From contig NZ_JAWJEJ010000001.1 in assembly GCF_032911445.1 (NCBI RefSeq), forward strand, positions 2,356,001 through 2,420,000: DNA of 64,000 bases, read 5' to 3'. This DNA is from Sphingomonas sp. HF-S4 (GTDB lineage Bacteria; Pseudomonadota; Alphaproteobacteria; Sphingomonadales; Sphingomonadaceae). Below are positions 43,763 to 52,496 of this stretch, in pieces; within the stretch, counting starts at the first letter, position 1, and each line of letters begins with the position of its first letter. A program made the translations under genes and the position numbers. The notes beneath the pieces were generated by a model. The model worked only from the letters and a program-made list of their open reading frames with translations, was not told the DNA's origin and did not search any database.

Positions 43763-43814
43763 AACCCCCTCTGGGCGATAGGGGTCTCGAACCTATCGCT
43801 GACACGGGGATGGC

Positions 43815-45161
43815 ATGAGTATCGAATGGCCCGCGCATGGCCTTAAGCTCCAGGCGCGAATCGAAAGCGGCACCGCGACGATCGGCGTCATCGGCATGGG
43901 CTATGTCGGCCTGCCGCTCGCCATCGCATTCTGCGAAGCCCAATGCCCCGTCCTCGCCTTCGACCTCGATGCGGCCAAGGTCGATGCGCTCAACGCCGGG
44001 CAGAGCTATATCCGGCATATCGAGGGCGCCCGCGTCGCCCCGCAGGTCGAGGCCAAGCGCCTCGACGCCACTGCTGATCTCGCCCGGCTGGGCGAGGCCG
44101 ACGTCCTGCTGATCTGCGTGCCCACGCCGCTCACCCGCCATCTCGAGCCCGACCTCAAATATGTCGAGGCGACCACCGCGGCGATCGCCAGGACGCTCCG
44201 GAAAGGCCAGCTCGTCATCCTCGAATCGACCACCTATCCCGGCACCACGCGCGAAGTGATGCAGCCGATCCTCGAGGCCGGCGGGCTCGTATCGGGCAAG
44301 GACTTCTTCCTGGCCTATTCGCCCGAGCGCGAGGATCCCGGCAACCCGAATTTCTCGACCACGCAGATCCCGAAGGTCGTCGGCGCCGACGACCAGGTCT
44401 CGGCCGACCTCGCGCTCGCGCTCTACAAGCACATCGTCCCCAGGACGATCGCCGTCTCGTCGGCCGCTACCGCCGAAGCGGTCAAGATCACCGAGAACGT
44501 CTTCCGCGCCGTCAACATCGCTTTGGTCAACGAACTCAAGCTCATCTTCACGGCGATGGACATCGACGTCTGGGAAGTCATCGACGCCGCCAAGACCAAG
44601 CCGTTCGGCTTCATGCCCTTCTATCCGGGGCCGGGTCTCGGCGGGCACTGCATCCCGATCGACCCCTTCTACCTCACCTGGAAGGCGCGCGAGTTCAACC
44701 AGCACACGCGGTTCATCGAGCTCGCCGGCCAGATCAACGCCGACATGCCGCAGCACGTCATCCGGGTGATGGCCGACACGCTCGACGCACGCTTCGGCCG
44801 GGGCCTGCGCGGCGCGCGCATCCTCGTCCTCGGCGTCGCGTACAAGAAGAATGTCGACGACATCCGCGAGAGCCCGTCGCTCCGCCTGATGGAGATGATC
44901 GAAGCCCGCGGCGCCACCGCCGACTTCCACGATCCGCACGTCGCCCAGATCAACGGCACCCGCGAGCACCCGACGCTCAACTATCGCCACGGCGTGGCAT
45001 GGGACCCGGCCGAGATTGCCCGGTACGACGCCGTCCTGATCGCCACCGATCACGATTCGGTCGACTATGCCGCTTTGGTCGATGCCGCCCCGCTGGTGAT
45101 CGACACCCGCAACGCCTGCGGCAAGGCCGGCGTGGTCAGCGACAAGGTTGTCCGGGCCTGA
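43815..45161 (+). CDS. UDP-N-acetyl-glucosamine/nucleotide-sugar 6-dehydrogenase (WbpA/TviB-like)
   Basis: 448 residues. NAD-binding GVIGMGYVGLPLAIAF, central LESTTYPGTTREV, SPEREDPGN, and catalytic Cys in GPGLGGHCIPIDPFYLTWK; C-terminal domain GARILVLGVAYKKNVDDIRE. SPEREDPGN and the Pro-Gly-Leu-Gly-Gly-His-Cys block place it with WbpA/WecC-type enzymes oxidising UDP-GlcNAc rather than with the Ugd at 63794. It follows the epimerase by 52 nt in the same direction, suggesting a polysaccharide-precursor operon. Confidence 0.9.
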   Translation: MSIEWPAHGLKLQARIESGTATIGVIGMGYVGLPLAIAFCEAQCPVLAFDLDAAKVDALNAGQSYIRHIEGARVAPQVEAKRLDATADLARLGEADVLLICVPTPLTRHLEPDLKYVEATTAAIARTLRKGQLVILESTTYPGTTREVMQPILEAGGLVSGKDFFLAYSPEREDPGNPNFSTTQIPKVVGADDQVSADLALALYKHIVPRTIAVSSAATAEAVKITENVFRAVNIALVNELKLIFTAMDIDVWEVIDAAKTKPFGFMPFYPGPGLGGHCIPIDPFYLTWKAREFNQHTRFIELAGQINADMPQHVIRVMADTLDARFGRGLRGARILVLGVAYKKNVDDIRESPSLRLMEMIEARGATADFHDPHVAQINGTREHPTLNYRHGVAWDPAEIARYDAVLIATDHDSVDYAALVDAAPLVIDTRNACGKAGVVSDKVVRA

Positions 45162-45167
45162 CCTAAG

Positions 45168-45318
45168 CTCCCCTCCCTGCTGGCAGGGAGGGGCTGGGGG
45201 TGGGTGCGCGCGTCTGCGCGCCCAAAAGACTCTGTCGCCAAGCATCGAAGCGACGGACAGGGCATCGAGCCCTGCCCGCCGCTAAAACCACCCCTGGCCC
45301 CTCCCTTTCAGGGAGGGG
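45168..45318. repeat. Palindromic repeat, family A copy 3
   Basis: CTCCCCTCCCTGC-TG-GCAGGGAGGGG, GCTGGGGGTGGGTGCG, core with CGCGCGTCTGCGCG and AGGGCATCGAGCCCT, closing CCACCCCT...CCCCTCCC-TTTCA-GGGAGGGG. Closest to copy 1 in layout. The last codons and stop of the convergent protease gene fall in its right arm. Confidence 0.88.
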
Positions 45319-46549
45319 AATTTAACAGCGCGGGTCGCGCCCCACCCTCCACCACCAGCCGCCAAGGCGCAGGCAGGTAATCGAGCGACATATAGAAATA
45401 GAACGCGCACGACCCATCCCGCCGATAGCTCGCGCCCTTGACAACGCCGAACGCGGTGGTCCCGCTGAATACCGGCCCGCCGCTATCGCCGCCCTTGCAG
45501 CTCGGCCCCGCAACCGTCACCCAGGTCGGCAGGCACGGCCCGCCGCACAGGTCCGCCGCGGGCGCGAAATCGAGCAGCTCGACTTCGGCGCAGCTATAGC
45601 CGCTGCTCTCGCCGCGATGGCAGACGAAGTCCCCTGCCCGTGTGCTCGGCTTGGCGATCTGCGCTTCCACCGGCCGCTCGATCGTGCGTGCGGTGTCCGA
45701 ATAGATCAGCGGCCGCTCGGGCGCGGCACCGGTATGGATCTGCACGTCGTGATAGCCCCAGCCCCATTGGCCGACGAAGCTGAGCGGGATCGGCCCGCCC
45801 TGCGGATCGTAATAGGTCATGTCGTCGAGGCAGTGCGCCGCGGTGGTGATCCCGCTGCGCGTCCCGTCGGTTACGGCGTAGCCGGTAGTGCAGCGATAGC
45901 GCTTGCCGTTGCCCGGATCGATCCCGTCGAGCCGCCCGCCGCCGTGCAGCCCGAGATTGGCCTCGACTCGCTCGAGCACCCGAACCTGCACCGGCACGCC
46001 GGTCAGCTTCTCTAGCTCGGCATCGATCGCCCGCGCGCCGCCGTCGGCCGCGGCGATGGCATTGCCGACGATGACGACCAGTTCGCCGGTGCGCGGATCG
46101 AGCCCCATCGACGGCGGGCTCGGCAGCGCCGCGCGGATCGCCGCCTGGTGATAGGTGATCGCCCACACCACCCGGTCGCGGCTCGCCTTGGCGCCGGTGC
46201 GGAACACGATCGGGACGCGCATGCCCCCGGCGCGAATGGTCTGCTCGGGCACCGGATCGTCGCCGGTCAGGTACACGATGTAGCGATAATCGGGACGATG
46301 CTGCACCGAGATGCCCGCCAGCCGATCACGATAGCGCGCCGCGATCGCATCGGTCGCCGCCACGCTGTCGTGCTGCGCATGCAGCCGGCGCAGTGCCTCG
46401 GCCTGCGGCACGCCATAGGCCCGTGCATATTCGCCGGCATCCTGCGCCAGCGCGGTCTCGCGCGTCTGCACCGTCTGCGCCGCAGCTGGCTGAACCAGCA
46501 GCGCGGCGAGCAGCACGGACAGCAATCGAAATATCCCGCCCGACCTCAT
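45308..46549 (-). CDS. Secreted trypsin-like serine protease with propeptide
   Basis: 413 residues. Signal peptide FRLLSVLLAALLVQPAAAQ; residues 26-215 form a long pro-region. The S1 chymotrypsin-fold domain has catalytic His239 in ITTAAHCLDD, Asp268 in WGYHDVQIH and Ser356 in CKGGDSGGPV, with paired cysteines (220/240, 310/320 and others). Layout resembles alpha-lytic/streptogrisin-like proteases matured extracellularly. The C-terminal NSPP and stop codon are read from a palindromic repeat arm, so the original end was probably different. Confidence 0.85.
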   Translation of the reverse strand: MRSGGIFRLLSVLLAALLVQPAAAQTVQTRETALAQDAGEYARAYGVPQAEALRRLHAQHDSVAATDAIAARYRDRLAGISVQHRPDYRYIVYLTGDDPVPEQTIRAGGMRVPIVFRTGAKASRDRVVWAITYHQAAIRAALPSPPSMGLDPRTGELVVIVGNAIAAADGGARAIDAELEKLTGVPVQVRVLERVEANLGLHGGGRLDGIDPGNGKRYRCTTGYAVTDGTRSGITTAAHCLDDMTYYDPQGGPIPLSFVGQWGWGYHDVQIHTGAAPERPLIYSDTARTIERPVEAQIAKPSTRAGDFVCHRGESSGYSCAEVELLDFAPAADLCGGPCLPTWVTVAGPSCKGGDSGGPVFSGTTAFGVVKGASYRRDGSCAFYFYMSLDYLPAPWRLVVEGGARPALLNSPP

Positions 46550-46671
46550 TACGGCAATGTAGGCCGGAGCGGGCCAGCCGCAATGCCGCCTATTGCAAGC
46601 CGGACCGCTCAGCAGCGACGACCGTTCTCGCCCCAATTGCGGACATCGGCTCCGCCTGACAGATTGGTAAA

Positions 46672-47106
46672 ATGCGATCGTCGTTCGTGCTTCTGATTCT
46701 GATGTGCGCTGCGTCGGCCTGCAGAGAGCCCAGTCGCTTGCAGTCAGAAGACTCCCGCTGGGTGTACCAGCCAGCGCGCGGTGCCGTTGCACAACGATTG
46801 TCATTTAAGTTTGAGGATGGAGAAGACACCAACTTTATCGGACACTGTAGAGGTGAACCGGAGTTCTCGCTTTATGGCGGTGGCTATGAGCCTCTTCCGA
46901 CGCAATTCCTGCTCACGGTCGACGACCGCTCCTGGACGCTGCCAGCATGGCAGGGCGAGCACGGTCGTGGCTTACTAGTCCGGCGCTACGAGCCAAATCT
47001 TGCGATCGCCAAGGCTAAGCATAGTATTGTCTTTCAAGTCGGGAATTGGCGACGCGAGGTGAGACCAAGTCCAGCACTGACTAGATTCATAAAAGGTTGC
47101 GGCTGA
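46672..47106 (+). CDS. Small predicted lipoprotein, orphan
   Basis: 144 residues, no recognised family. Signal with lipobox-like CAASAC (Cys near 17), then a mostly beta domain (SRWVYQPARGAVAQRLSFKF, PTQFLLTVDDRSWTLPAW). Codon use is lower in GC than neighbours. The gene is bordered by repeated CCAAT/GCGGAC motifs at 46629-46649 and 47111-47135. No clear ribosome site: TAAA directly before ATG, so the start is uncertain. Confidence 0.6.
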   Translation: MRSSFVLLILMCAASACREPSRLQSEDSRWVYQPARGAVAQRLSFKFEDGEDTNFIGHCRGEPEFSLYGGGYEPLPTQFLLTVDDRSWTLPAWQGEHGRGLLVRRYEPNLAIAKAKHSIVFQVGNWRREVRPSPALTRFIKGCG

Positions 47107-47267
47107 CGGCCGCTTTCCACCCAATCTCGGACAATCGCGCGTGGCAGAGCGGGTGCCAGAAGCGGACCGGCAGCTAACGCTCCATTTGCGGACGTCGGCT
47201 GGTCGCGATACGCTCTGTGGTAAAGGTGCCCATCGCATTCGGGCATTCCTGACTCAAAGGACGTCGT

Positions 47268-47660
47268 ATGCTGCCGTTCATCCTCGGCTCGATCCTCGCG
47301 GTTCAGGACGCGAAAGCCCACGTCGACGTATTTGGTAAGTACCTTGCCACAAACCTGACTACAAAGCCTGCCTGCGATAAGCCGGGCGATAGATATCTGA
47401 TCATCAATTCAAAAGGCTTGGACTGGGGTGACGGCAAAACGTACCCGCTCGTTCGGCTAGAGGTCGGCGACCGCGACCATTATCATTTATGGCTTAACGA
47501 CCTCCAGACCGGAAAGGTCATGCTGTACGGCGTGTTTATCGATAGAAATCACGACCACGCCATCGTGATCAGTGATGAGAGAGCCGAAATGCAGGCTCGT
47601 GTCGACCAACCAGGTGTCGCCGACATTGGCATCGCGGGCTACGCGCGCTGCCCTTCTTAG
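47268..47660 (+). CDS. Small exported orphan protein
   Basis: 130 residues, not recognised. N-terminal MLPFILGSILAVQDAKAH may be a short signal peptide; two cysteines (CDKPGDRYLI and terminal YARCPS) could pair. Composition is less GC-rich than the chromosome average here, like the neighbour at 46672. AAAGGA lies 5-6 nt before the ATG. The same repeated motif follows at 47680-47700. Function unknown. Confidence 0.6.
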   Translation: MLPFILGSILAVQDAKAHVDVFGKYLATNLTTKPACDKPGDRYLIINSKGLDWGDGKTYPLVRLEVGDRDHYHLWLNDLQTGKVMLYGVFIDRNHDHAIVISDERAEMQARVDQPGVADIGIAGYARCPS

Positions 47661-47700
47661 CCGCAAGCGGGCGTCTCAGCCAATGTCCGCTTCCCACCCA

Positions 47701-47964
47701 CTAGCCGCCGTCGCTCTCGACCAGTTCGACGATCTCGAAATCATACCGCTCCCAGCCGCGCTGCCTTGCCGCATCGGCGGTCGCCGCCTTCTTTCCCGTC
47801 GCCTCTTTGAGCGACTTCACATGCCCCCAGAACACTTCCGTACGCCCGCCGCCCAGATGCGCGACGATCCGCCAGTAATGCGTGAACGGCGCCGATGTCG
47901 GTCCGATCGTCTTGACGTAGCCGTCGGGCAAGGTCGCGGTGAGGTAGCGCTTCTTCTTCGCCAT
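47701..47964 (-). CDS. Small conserved-looking hypothetical protein
   Basis: 87 residues: MAKKKRYLTATLPDGYVKTI, then AHLGGGRTEVFWGHVKSLKE and KKAATADAARQRGWERYDFE. Soluble, basic, with normal host codon use. A family is not recognised. GGAGGCGCA precedes the ATG at 47964. Divergent from msrB, with a degenerate family B palindrome between them. Confidence 0.65.
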   Translation of the reverse strand: MAKKKRYLTATLPDGYVKTIGPTSAPFTHYWRIVAHLGGGRTEVFWGHVKSLKEATGKKAATADAARQRGWERYDFEIVELVESDGG

Positions 47965-48004
47965 TGCGCCTCCATAGCCGTGGCAGGCCGCGCACATCCA
48001 CAAT

Positions 48005-48086
48005 CCGTTCGCGCTGCACTTGTCGAAGCGCCGCCCTACCCCTTCGGCCAAGAAGAACCGCCCTTCGACAAGCTCAGGGCAAACGG
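48005..48086. repeat. Degenerate palindromic repeat, family B copy 3
   Basis: Left arm CCGTTCGCGCTGCACTTGTC with several mismatches; right arm CTTCGACAAGCTCAGGGCAA plus ACGG. Located 63 nt before the msrB start. Confidence 0.75.
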
Positions 48087-48148
48087 AGGAGGGGCGATTG
48101 GAACCAGCGCCGCGAATTCCCACATATCCCCGCGAAACGGAGATCCGC

Positions 48149-48598
48149 ATGACCCAGTATCGCAAGACCGACGAAGCCCTGGCCGCGCTCACCCCCGAGG
48201 AATTCTTCGTCACGCAGAAGAGCGGCACCGAGCGCCCCGGCACGGGCAAGTATCTCAACAACAAGGAAGCCGGCATCTATGTCGATATCGTGTCGGGCGA
48301 GCCGCTGTTCGCCTCGACCGACAAGTACGAGTCCGGCTGCGGCTGGCCGAGCTTCACCAAGCCGATCGAGCCCGCCAACGTCGCCGAGCTGCGCGACGAG
48401 ACCCACGGCATGGTCCGCACCGAAGTGCGCTCGGCGAACGGCGACAGCCATCTCGGCCACGTCTTCGAGGACGGCCCGCGCGACCGTGGGGGTTTGCGCT
48501 ATTGCATCAACTCGGCGTCGCTCCGCTTCGTGCCGCGCGACGCGATGGAGGCCGAAGGCTATGGCGCCTATCTCGACCAGGTCGAGCAGCCTGCCTGA
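48149..48598 (+). CDS. msrB: Peptide-methionine (R)-S-oxide reductase
   Basis: 149 residues. The family core is complete: [44 protein letters not shown] and catalytic Cys in [12 protein letters not shown]. The zinc CxxC pairs seen in many MsrB are absent, as in metal-free forms. It repairs methionine-R-sulfoxide using thioredoxin. ACGGAG lies 6 nt before the ATG. Stand-alone gene. Confidence 0.96.
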   Translation: MTQYRKTDEALAALTPEEFFVTQKSGTERPGTGKYLNNKEAGIYVDIVSGEPLFASTDKYESGCGWPSFTKPIEPANVAELRDETHGMVRTEVRSANGDSHLGHVFEDGPRDRGGLRYCINSASLRFVPRDAMEAEGYGAYLDQVEQPA

Positions 48599-48798
48599 CG
48601 GCGCTTGCAATGTAGGATTTGACCTGCTTGCCTCGGGCGGTCGGCGCTGCCGGCCGCTCTTTGAGTTGTCCAGCTCGCAGTTCGAAACGCGTTTCGGCGT
48701 GTCTTAGCCGCGCAGTCGAAGCGTCCCTGCCGCGTCGATGAAGCCTAGCCGCCGCAAGGCAATGGCGAACCGGCGCGATTGCGGGAGAACCCGCGAAA

Positions 48799-48827
48799 CG
48801 AGTCAACTTCGTCAACTTCGTCAACCG
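48799..48827. repeat. TTGACGAAG direct repeat behind galU
   Basis: CGAGTCAACTTCGTCAACTT followed by another CGTCAACCG: on the minus strand three TTGAC units spaced by GAAG, 9 nt after the galU stop and followed by a GCGGG/CCCGC hairpin. A shorter copy occurs at 3331-3351 behind another minus-strand gene. Confidence 0.7.
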
Positions 48828-48835
48828 CCGCACGC

Positions 48836-49696
48836 CTAGCGCGCGTCGATGAACGCCTGCACCGCCGGGCCGATGTCCGCCCGCTCGAGCGCCACGGCGA
48901 TATTGGCCTGGATGAAGCCCGCCTTGTCGCCGCAATCGTAGCGCGTTCCCTGGAAGGTCACGCCGTGAAAGGCCTGCCCGCCGATCATCCGCGCCATCGC
49001 GTCGGTGAGCTGGATCTCGCCGCCCGCGCCCTTCTCCTGCCCGTCGAGCACGCGCATCACCTCGGGCTGGAGGATGTAGCGGCCGATCACCGAAAGGTTG
49101 GAGGGCGCCGTCCCCGCCGCCGGCTTCTCGACCAGTCCCTTCACTTCGGTCAGCGCGCCATCGCGCGTGCCCGGCGTGATGATGCCATAGCGATGCGTCT
49201 GGTCGTCGGGGACCTCCTCGGCGCAGATCAGATTGCCGCCGACCTTGTTGTACGCCTCGACCATCTGCTTGAGGCACCCCGGCTGGCCGAGCATGAAGTC
49301 GTCGGCGAGCAGCACTGCGAAGGGCTCGTCGCCGACGATGTCGCGCGCGCACCACACCGCATGTCCAAGCCCCATCGGCTCCTGCTGGCGGACATAGGCG
49401 GCGGCCCCCGGCTTCAACCGTGTCGCATCAAGGATTTGGAGCGACTTGCCGCGCTCGTTCATCGTCGTCTCGAGTTCGAAGGCGATGTCGAAATGGTCCT
49501 CGATCGCGCTCTTGCCGCGCCCGGTGACGAAGATCATCTGCTCGATCCCCGCCTCCATCGCCTCGTCGACGGCATATTGGATCAGCGGCCGATCGACGAT
49601 CGGCAGCATCTCCTTGGGCATCGCCTTGGTCGCGGGCAGGAAACGAGTGCCAAGGCCCCCGACGGGGAACACGGCCTTGCGCAGCGGCTTGATCAT
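48836..49696 (-). CDS. galU: UTP-glucose-1-phosphate uridylyltransferase
   Basis: 286 residues. Nucleotide-binding GGLGTRFLPATKAMPKEMLP, PLIQYAVDEAMEAGIEQMIF, GLGHAVWCARDIVGDEPFAV, and EKP, GRYIL and the C-terminal DCGDKAGFIQANI. It makes UDP-glucose for polysaccharide and UDP-glucuronate synthesis, feeding the ugd enzyme at 63794. AAGGAGAG precedes the ATG at 49696. Apparently monocistronic. Confidence 0.96.
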   Translation of the reverse strand: MIKPLRKAVFPVGGLGTRFLPATKAMPKEMLPIVDRPLIQYAVDEAMEAGIEQMIFVTGRGKSAIEDHFDIAFELETTMNERGKSLQILDATRLKPGAAAYVRQQEPMGLGHAVWCARDIVGDEPFAVLLADDFMLGQPGCLKQMVEAYNKVGGNLICAEEVPDDQTHRYGIITPGTRDGALTEVKGLVEKPAAGTAPSNLSVIGRYILQPEVMRVLDGQEKGAGGEIQLTDAMARMIGGQAFHGVTFQGTRYDCGDKAGFIQANIAVALERADIGPAVQAFIDAR

Positions 49697-49876
49697 TCGA
49701 GCTCTCCTTGAGCCGCGCCCTTGCCCGTTCGCTGGGGCCCGATCAAGCGGGCGCATACAGCGTCGCGCGCTGCGCCATGCGCCATGTCGGCAAGCGGCTG
49801 GTGCCGGTCACCACGCATCGCCGCGAGAATTTCGGCGGCATGGCGGCGGTCGAAGCGAATCGCTGCGGCCGGCCAG

Positions 49877-50926
49877 CTAGCGCGCGCGGATCAGCAGCGA
49901 TTGCCAGTCTCCGCTAAGCGGCTGACTGCGGTCGGCCAGTACCGGCGCCATGATTGGCCGCACAGATATCGTCTCCAGCTTGGCGATCTCGGCTTCGAGA
50001 GTCGCGACACGGTCGCGCCAGGCGGGATGCGAGCGGCTTCGGAAGATGCCGCCGGCCTTGCTCGGTCCGAAGCTGCGCCAGAATGTCACCGCGGCGCGCG
50101 GCGGATACCCCGCATTTGCGAGTAAATAGACCGAGAGCAGGTCCGCCTCGAGTTCGGTCTGCCGGAAATACTTAACATTGCCGCCAAATCCCGAGAGCAT
50201 CCCGAAATCGACGCCCCGCGCCTCAAGCCGATCGCGATGGTGCAGGATGTTGTGGGAGAATTCATGCGCGATCACGGCCGCAACTTGTTCCGGCGTATAC
50301 GTCTCAAAGAAGCGCGCGCTGATCTGGACCATCGTGCCGTCGGCCGATGCGCGGAAATCTTGGGCAAGACGAAGCTCGAATCGGCTACGGCACGATGCCA
50401 CCGGATGGATCGTAACCGATACGGGAGCACCTGCCCGAATCGCCTCAACGTCGATCGGTTGCCCAACCGGCAATGCCGCAATTGCGAGTTGGGTCGCGAC
50501 AAGGCGCTGCGTCGTTCCCGAGGCTCCGGGTATGGCAGCGATTTCCACCGAGCCTATTCGAACGAGCGAATCGTCCTGGCGCAGCCCTGCTTGCGCCGCC
50601 GGGCTGTCGGCAACGACGCCCTCGATCGCGACCGGCGTCGCGAAACCGAAATGTGCCTGCGCAGCGCTACGGGAGCCCGAATCGAACTGATCGAGCGTAT
50701 GGAGCTGCAACCCGAGACCCGGCTCCTGACGGTCGCAGAGCGGCGCATTGGCCACCGCCAGGCGCCAGCCGACCGTTGCAAGCGCGAGATCTGCCGCACG
50801 GACGGCCTCCAGCGTCTCGCGATCCTGCGCTGCTGGCACGGCAACGGCCTGGGCTGAAGGATACAGCGCGGCTGCTGGAAGAATCCGTATGACGCACAAC
50901 AAGATGCGGAAAATAGATGGGGGCAT
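49877..50926 (-). CDS. Secreted PDZ-containing M48 metalloprotease
   Basis: 349 residues. Signal peptide FRILLCVIRILPAAALYPSA; a PDZ-like domain at about 95-170 (VVADSPAAQAGLRQDDSLVR); then an M48 peptidase with HEFSH at 221-225 (His221, Glu222, His225) and third ligand Glu258 in TELEADLL. No membrane helices, so a periplasmic or secreted soluble form rather than HtpX. Codon use is less biased than neighbours. The ATG at 50926 follows from signal-peptide layout; a longer frame upstream is unlikely. Confidence 0.82.
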   Translation of the reverse strand: MPPSIFRILLCVIRILPAAALYPSAQAVAVPAAQDRETLEAVRAADLALATVGWRLAVANAPLCDRQEPGLGLQLHTLDQFDSGSRSAAQAHFGFATPVAIEGVVADSPAAQAGLRQDDSLVRIGSVEIAAIPGASGTTQRLVATQLAIAALPVGQPIDVEAIRAGAPVSVTIHPVASCRSRFELRLAQDFRASADGTMVQISARFFETYTPEQVAAVIAHEFSHNILHHRDRLEARGVDFGMLSGFGGNVKYFRQTELEADLLSVYLLANAGYPPRAAVTFWRSFGPSKAGGIFRSRSHPAWRDRVATLEAEIAKLETISVRPIMAPVLADRSQPLSGDWQSLLIRAR

Positions 50927-51281
50927 GGACGCCTTAGGCACGACTATCGATCGAATCGCAATGCGCCCCCCATCCGGACGGACGGCCGTGCAAACGCATC
51001 TTACCCTATGGCGGGCTGCCACAAATTTGCCGCTCCGGCTCATCATCTCTCGTTAACCCCCTTGGCACTAATGCTGCACCGCGTTATCGAAATTTCGCGC
51101 GCTCGCAGCGCGGGTCGAAGTTGTGAGCTATGAGTTCGGATCAACCGGACCAGTGTTGCGTTCAGGCCACGGCAAAGCTAAGTTTGCCGAGAGCTTGTTT
51201 TTTGAGGTGTTGCCGTTTGCGCGGTCCTATGTCATAGGGCTGCTTGACGTGAGCACCGGAGCTCGAAGAGGGAGTAGAATA
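50927..51281. other. Divergent intergenic region
   Basis: 355 nt between the M48 protease and the small exported protein. It is AT-richer than its surroundings and should hold both promoters. TTGAGG...CTATGTCATAG around 51200-51237 is AT-rich, but no clear box pair is convincing. An in-frame extension of the small gene to 51123 has no ribosome site. Confidence 0.4.
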
Positions 51282-51503
51282 ATGTTGTCCAAGCTTCTTA
51301 CGGCGGCTGCAGTCGTCACGATGGCTGCCACCCCGGTTGTGGCGGCTCCGGCTTCCAAGCTGTCGCTTTCGCGCGCCACCACGGCGAGCGAGAAGGATAG
51401 CGAACTGGCACCGGCCGTGATCATCGGCGTGCTCGCGACCGTCGCGATCATCGGTGGCGCCGTGGCGCTCGCCAACAACGACGACGATCCCGACAGCAAC
51501 TAA
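51282..51503 (+). CDS. Small exported membrane protein
   Basis: 73 residues. Signal peptide LLTAAAVVTMAATPVVAA, a short Ser/Thr-rich segment, a membrane helix APAVIIGVLATVAIIGGAVA and an acidic tail LANNDDDPDSN. GAGGGAG lies 7-8 nt before the ATG. A strong own terminator follows at 51530, so it is an independent, probably well-expressed unit. Similar small signal-plus-helix proteins occur in sphingomonads, but the role is unknown. Confidence 0.72.
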   Translation: MLSKLLTAAAVVTMAATPVVAAPASKLSLSRATTASEKDSELAPAVIIGVLATVAIIGGAVALANNDDDPDSN

Positions 51504-51529
51504 GTCTGTCTGGGTTTTCCGGATTACGA

Positions 51530-51562
51530 GTGGCGGCCCGAAAGGGCCGCCACTTTTGTTTT
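51530..51562 (+). terminator. Rho-independent terminator
   Basis: GTGGCGGCCC-GAAA-GGGCCGCCAC followed by TTTTGTTTT; a 10-bp perfect stem with GNRA-like loop. Confidence 0.95.
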
Positions 51563-51694
51563 AGGCATCGCGACCGGCGCAGGTTCGTTCGGACGCGATG
51601 TTTCGCCTCGCGCTATGGATATCTCATAAAGCTTGGATATATCCAGGCACCCCAATAGAGGCATGGCAAGCAGCTTGGACATCGTGACATTTCG

Positions 51695-52459
51695 ATGATT
51701 GGTCAGCTTTTCCGTCGCCGTTCCGTCGCCCCCAAGCTCGAGGGCCGCATACCTGCCGGACAGCGCGTCTACGCCATTGGAGACATTCACGGGCGCCTCG
51801 ATCTGCTGGATACGTTGCTCCTTCGCATCCGCAGTGACGATGCCAGCCGCGGCGCAGCGCAGTCGCGCATCCTCTTTCTCGGCGACTTGATCGACCGAGG
51901 GCCCAGTTCGGCGCAAGTGGTGGACCGCGCCCTCGAAATGGCCAGCGGACCGGGGAATTGCCAATTCCTCCTCGGCAATCATGAGGAAGTTTTTCTCAAG
52001 GCGATGGACGGGGATCCCAAGACCCTTGCCTTCTTCATCCGGATCGGTGGCCGCGAGACGATCCTGAGCTATGGCATCTCAGAACAGGAATATCGGGACG
52101 CGGATTATCCCGAGTTGCATGCGCTTCTGACTCAGCGCGTGCCGGCGTCGCACATCGCCTTTCTCAAGAGCTTCGAGGACCTCATCGTCGTCGGCGACTA
52201 CGCCTTTGTCCATGCCGGCGTGCGGCCGGGGCAGGCGCTGGCAGACCAGCACGCGAGCGACCTTCGATGGATCCGCCGCGATTTCCTCGATCACACCAGC
52301 GGGTTCGAGAAAATCATCGTCCACGGCCACACCATCACCGACGAGGTAGAGGTGCGGCCGCATCGCATCGGCCTGGATACCGGCGCCTATGCCAGCGGCA
52401 AGCTCACTGCGATGGGATTCGAGGGCGGAGAACGCTGGGTGCTCGACACCGCCAAATAA
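51695..52459 (+). CDS. Calcineurin-like metallophosphatase (Ser/Thr phosphatase type)
   Basis: 254 residues. Metal-site motifs in order: VYAIGDIHGRLDLLD (GDxHG), ILFLGDLIDRGPSS (GDxxDRG), FLLGNHEEVFL (GNHE), VHAGVRPG and IIVHGHTIT (GHT). This is the bacteriophage lambda phosphatase/ApaH-like PPP group; substrate may be phosphoprotein or diadenosine polyphosphate. ATG at 51695 begins MIGQLFRRR. A hairpin follows 3 nt after the stop. Confidence 0.9.
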   Translation: MIGQLFRRRSVAPKLEGRIPAGQRVYAIGDIHGRLDLLDTLLLRIRSDDASRGAAQSRILFLGDLIDRGPSSAQVVDRALEMASGPGNCQFLLGNHEEVFLKAMDGDPKTLAFFIRIGGRETILSYGISEQEYRDADYPELHALLTQRVPASHIAFLKSFEDLIVVGDYAFVHAGVRPGQALADQHASDLRWIRRDFLDHTSGFEKIIVHGHTITDEVEVRPHRIGLDTGAYASGKLTAMGFEGGERWVLDTAK

Positions 52460-52461
52460 AA

Positions 52462-52485
52462 GCGGCGGCCCCGAAGGGCCGCCGC
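52462..52485. terminator. Terminator between convergent genes
   Basis: GCGGCGGCCC-CGAA-GGGCCGCCGC. On the minus strand the stem is followed by TTTTATTT, serving the FKBP gene; on the plus strand AATTATAT follows. Confidence 0.88.
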
Positions 52486-52496
52486 AATTATATCCG

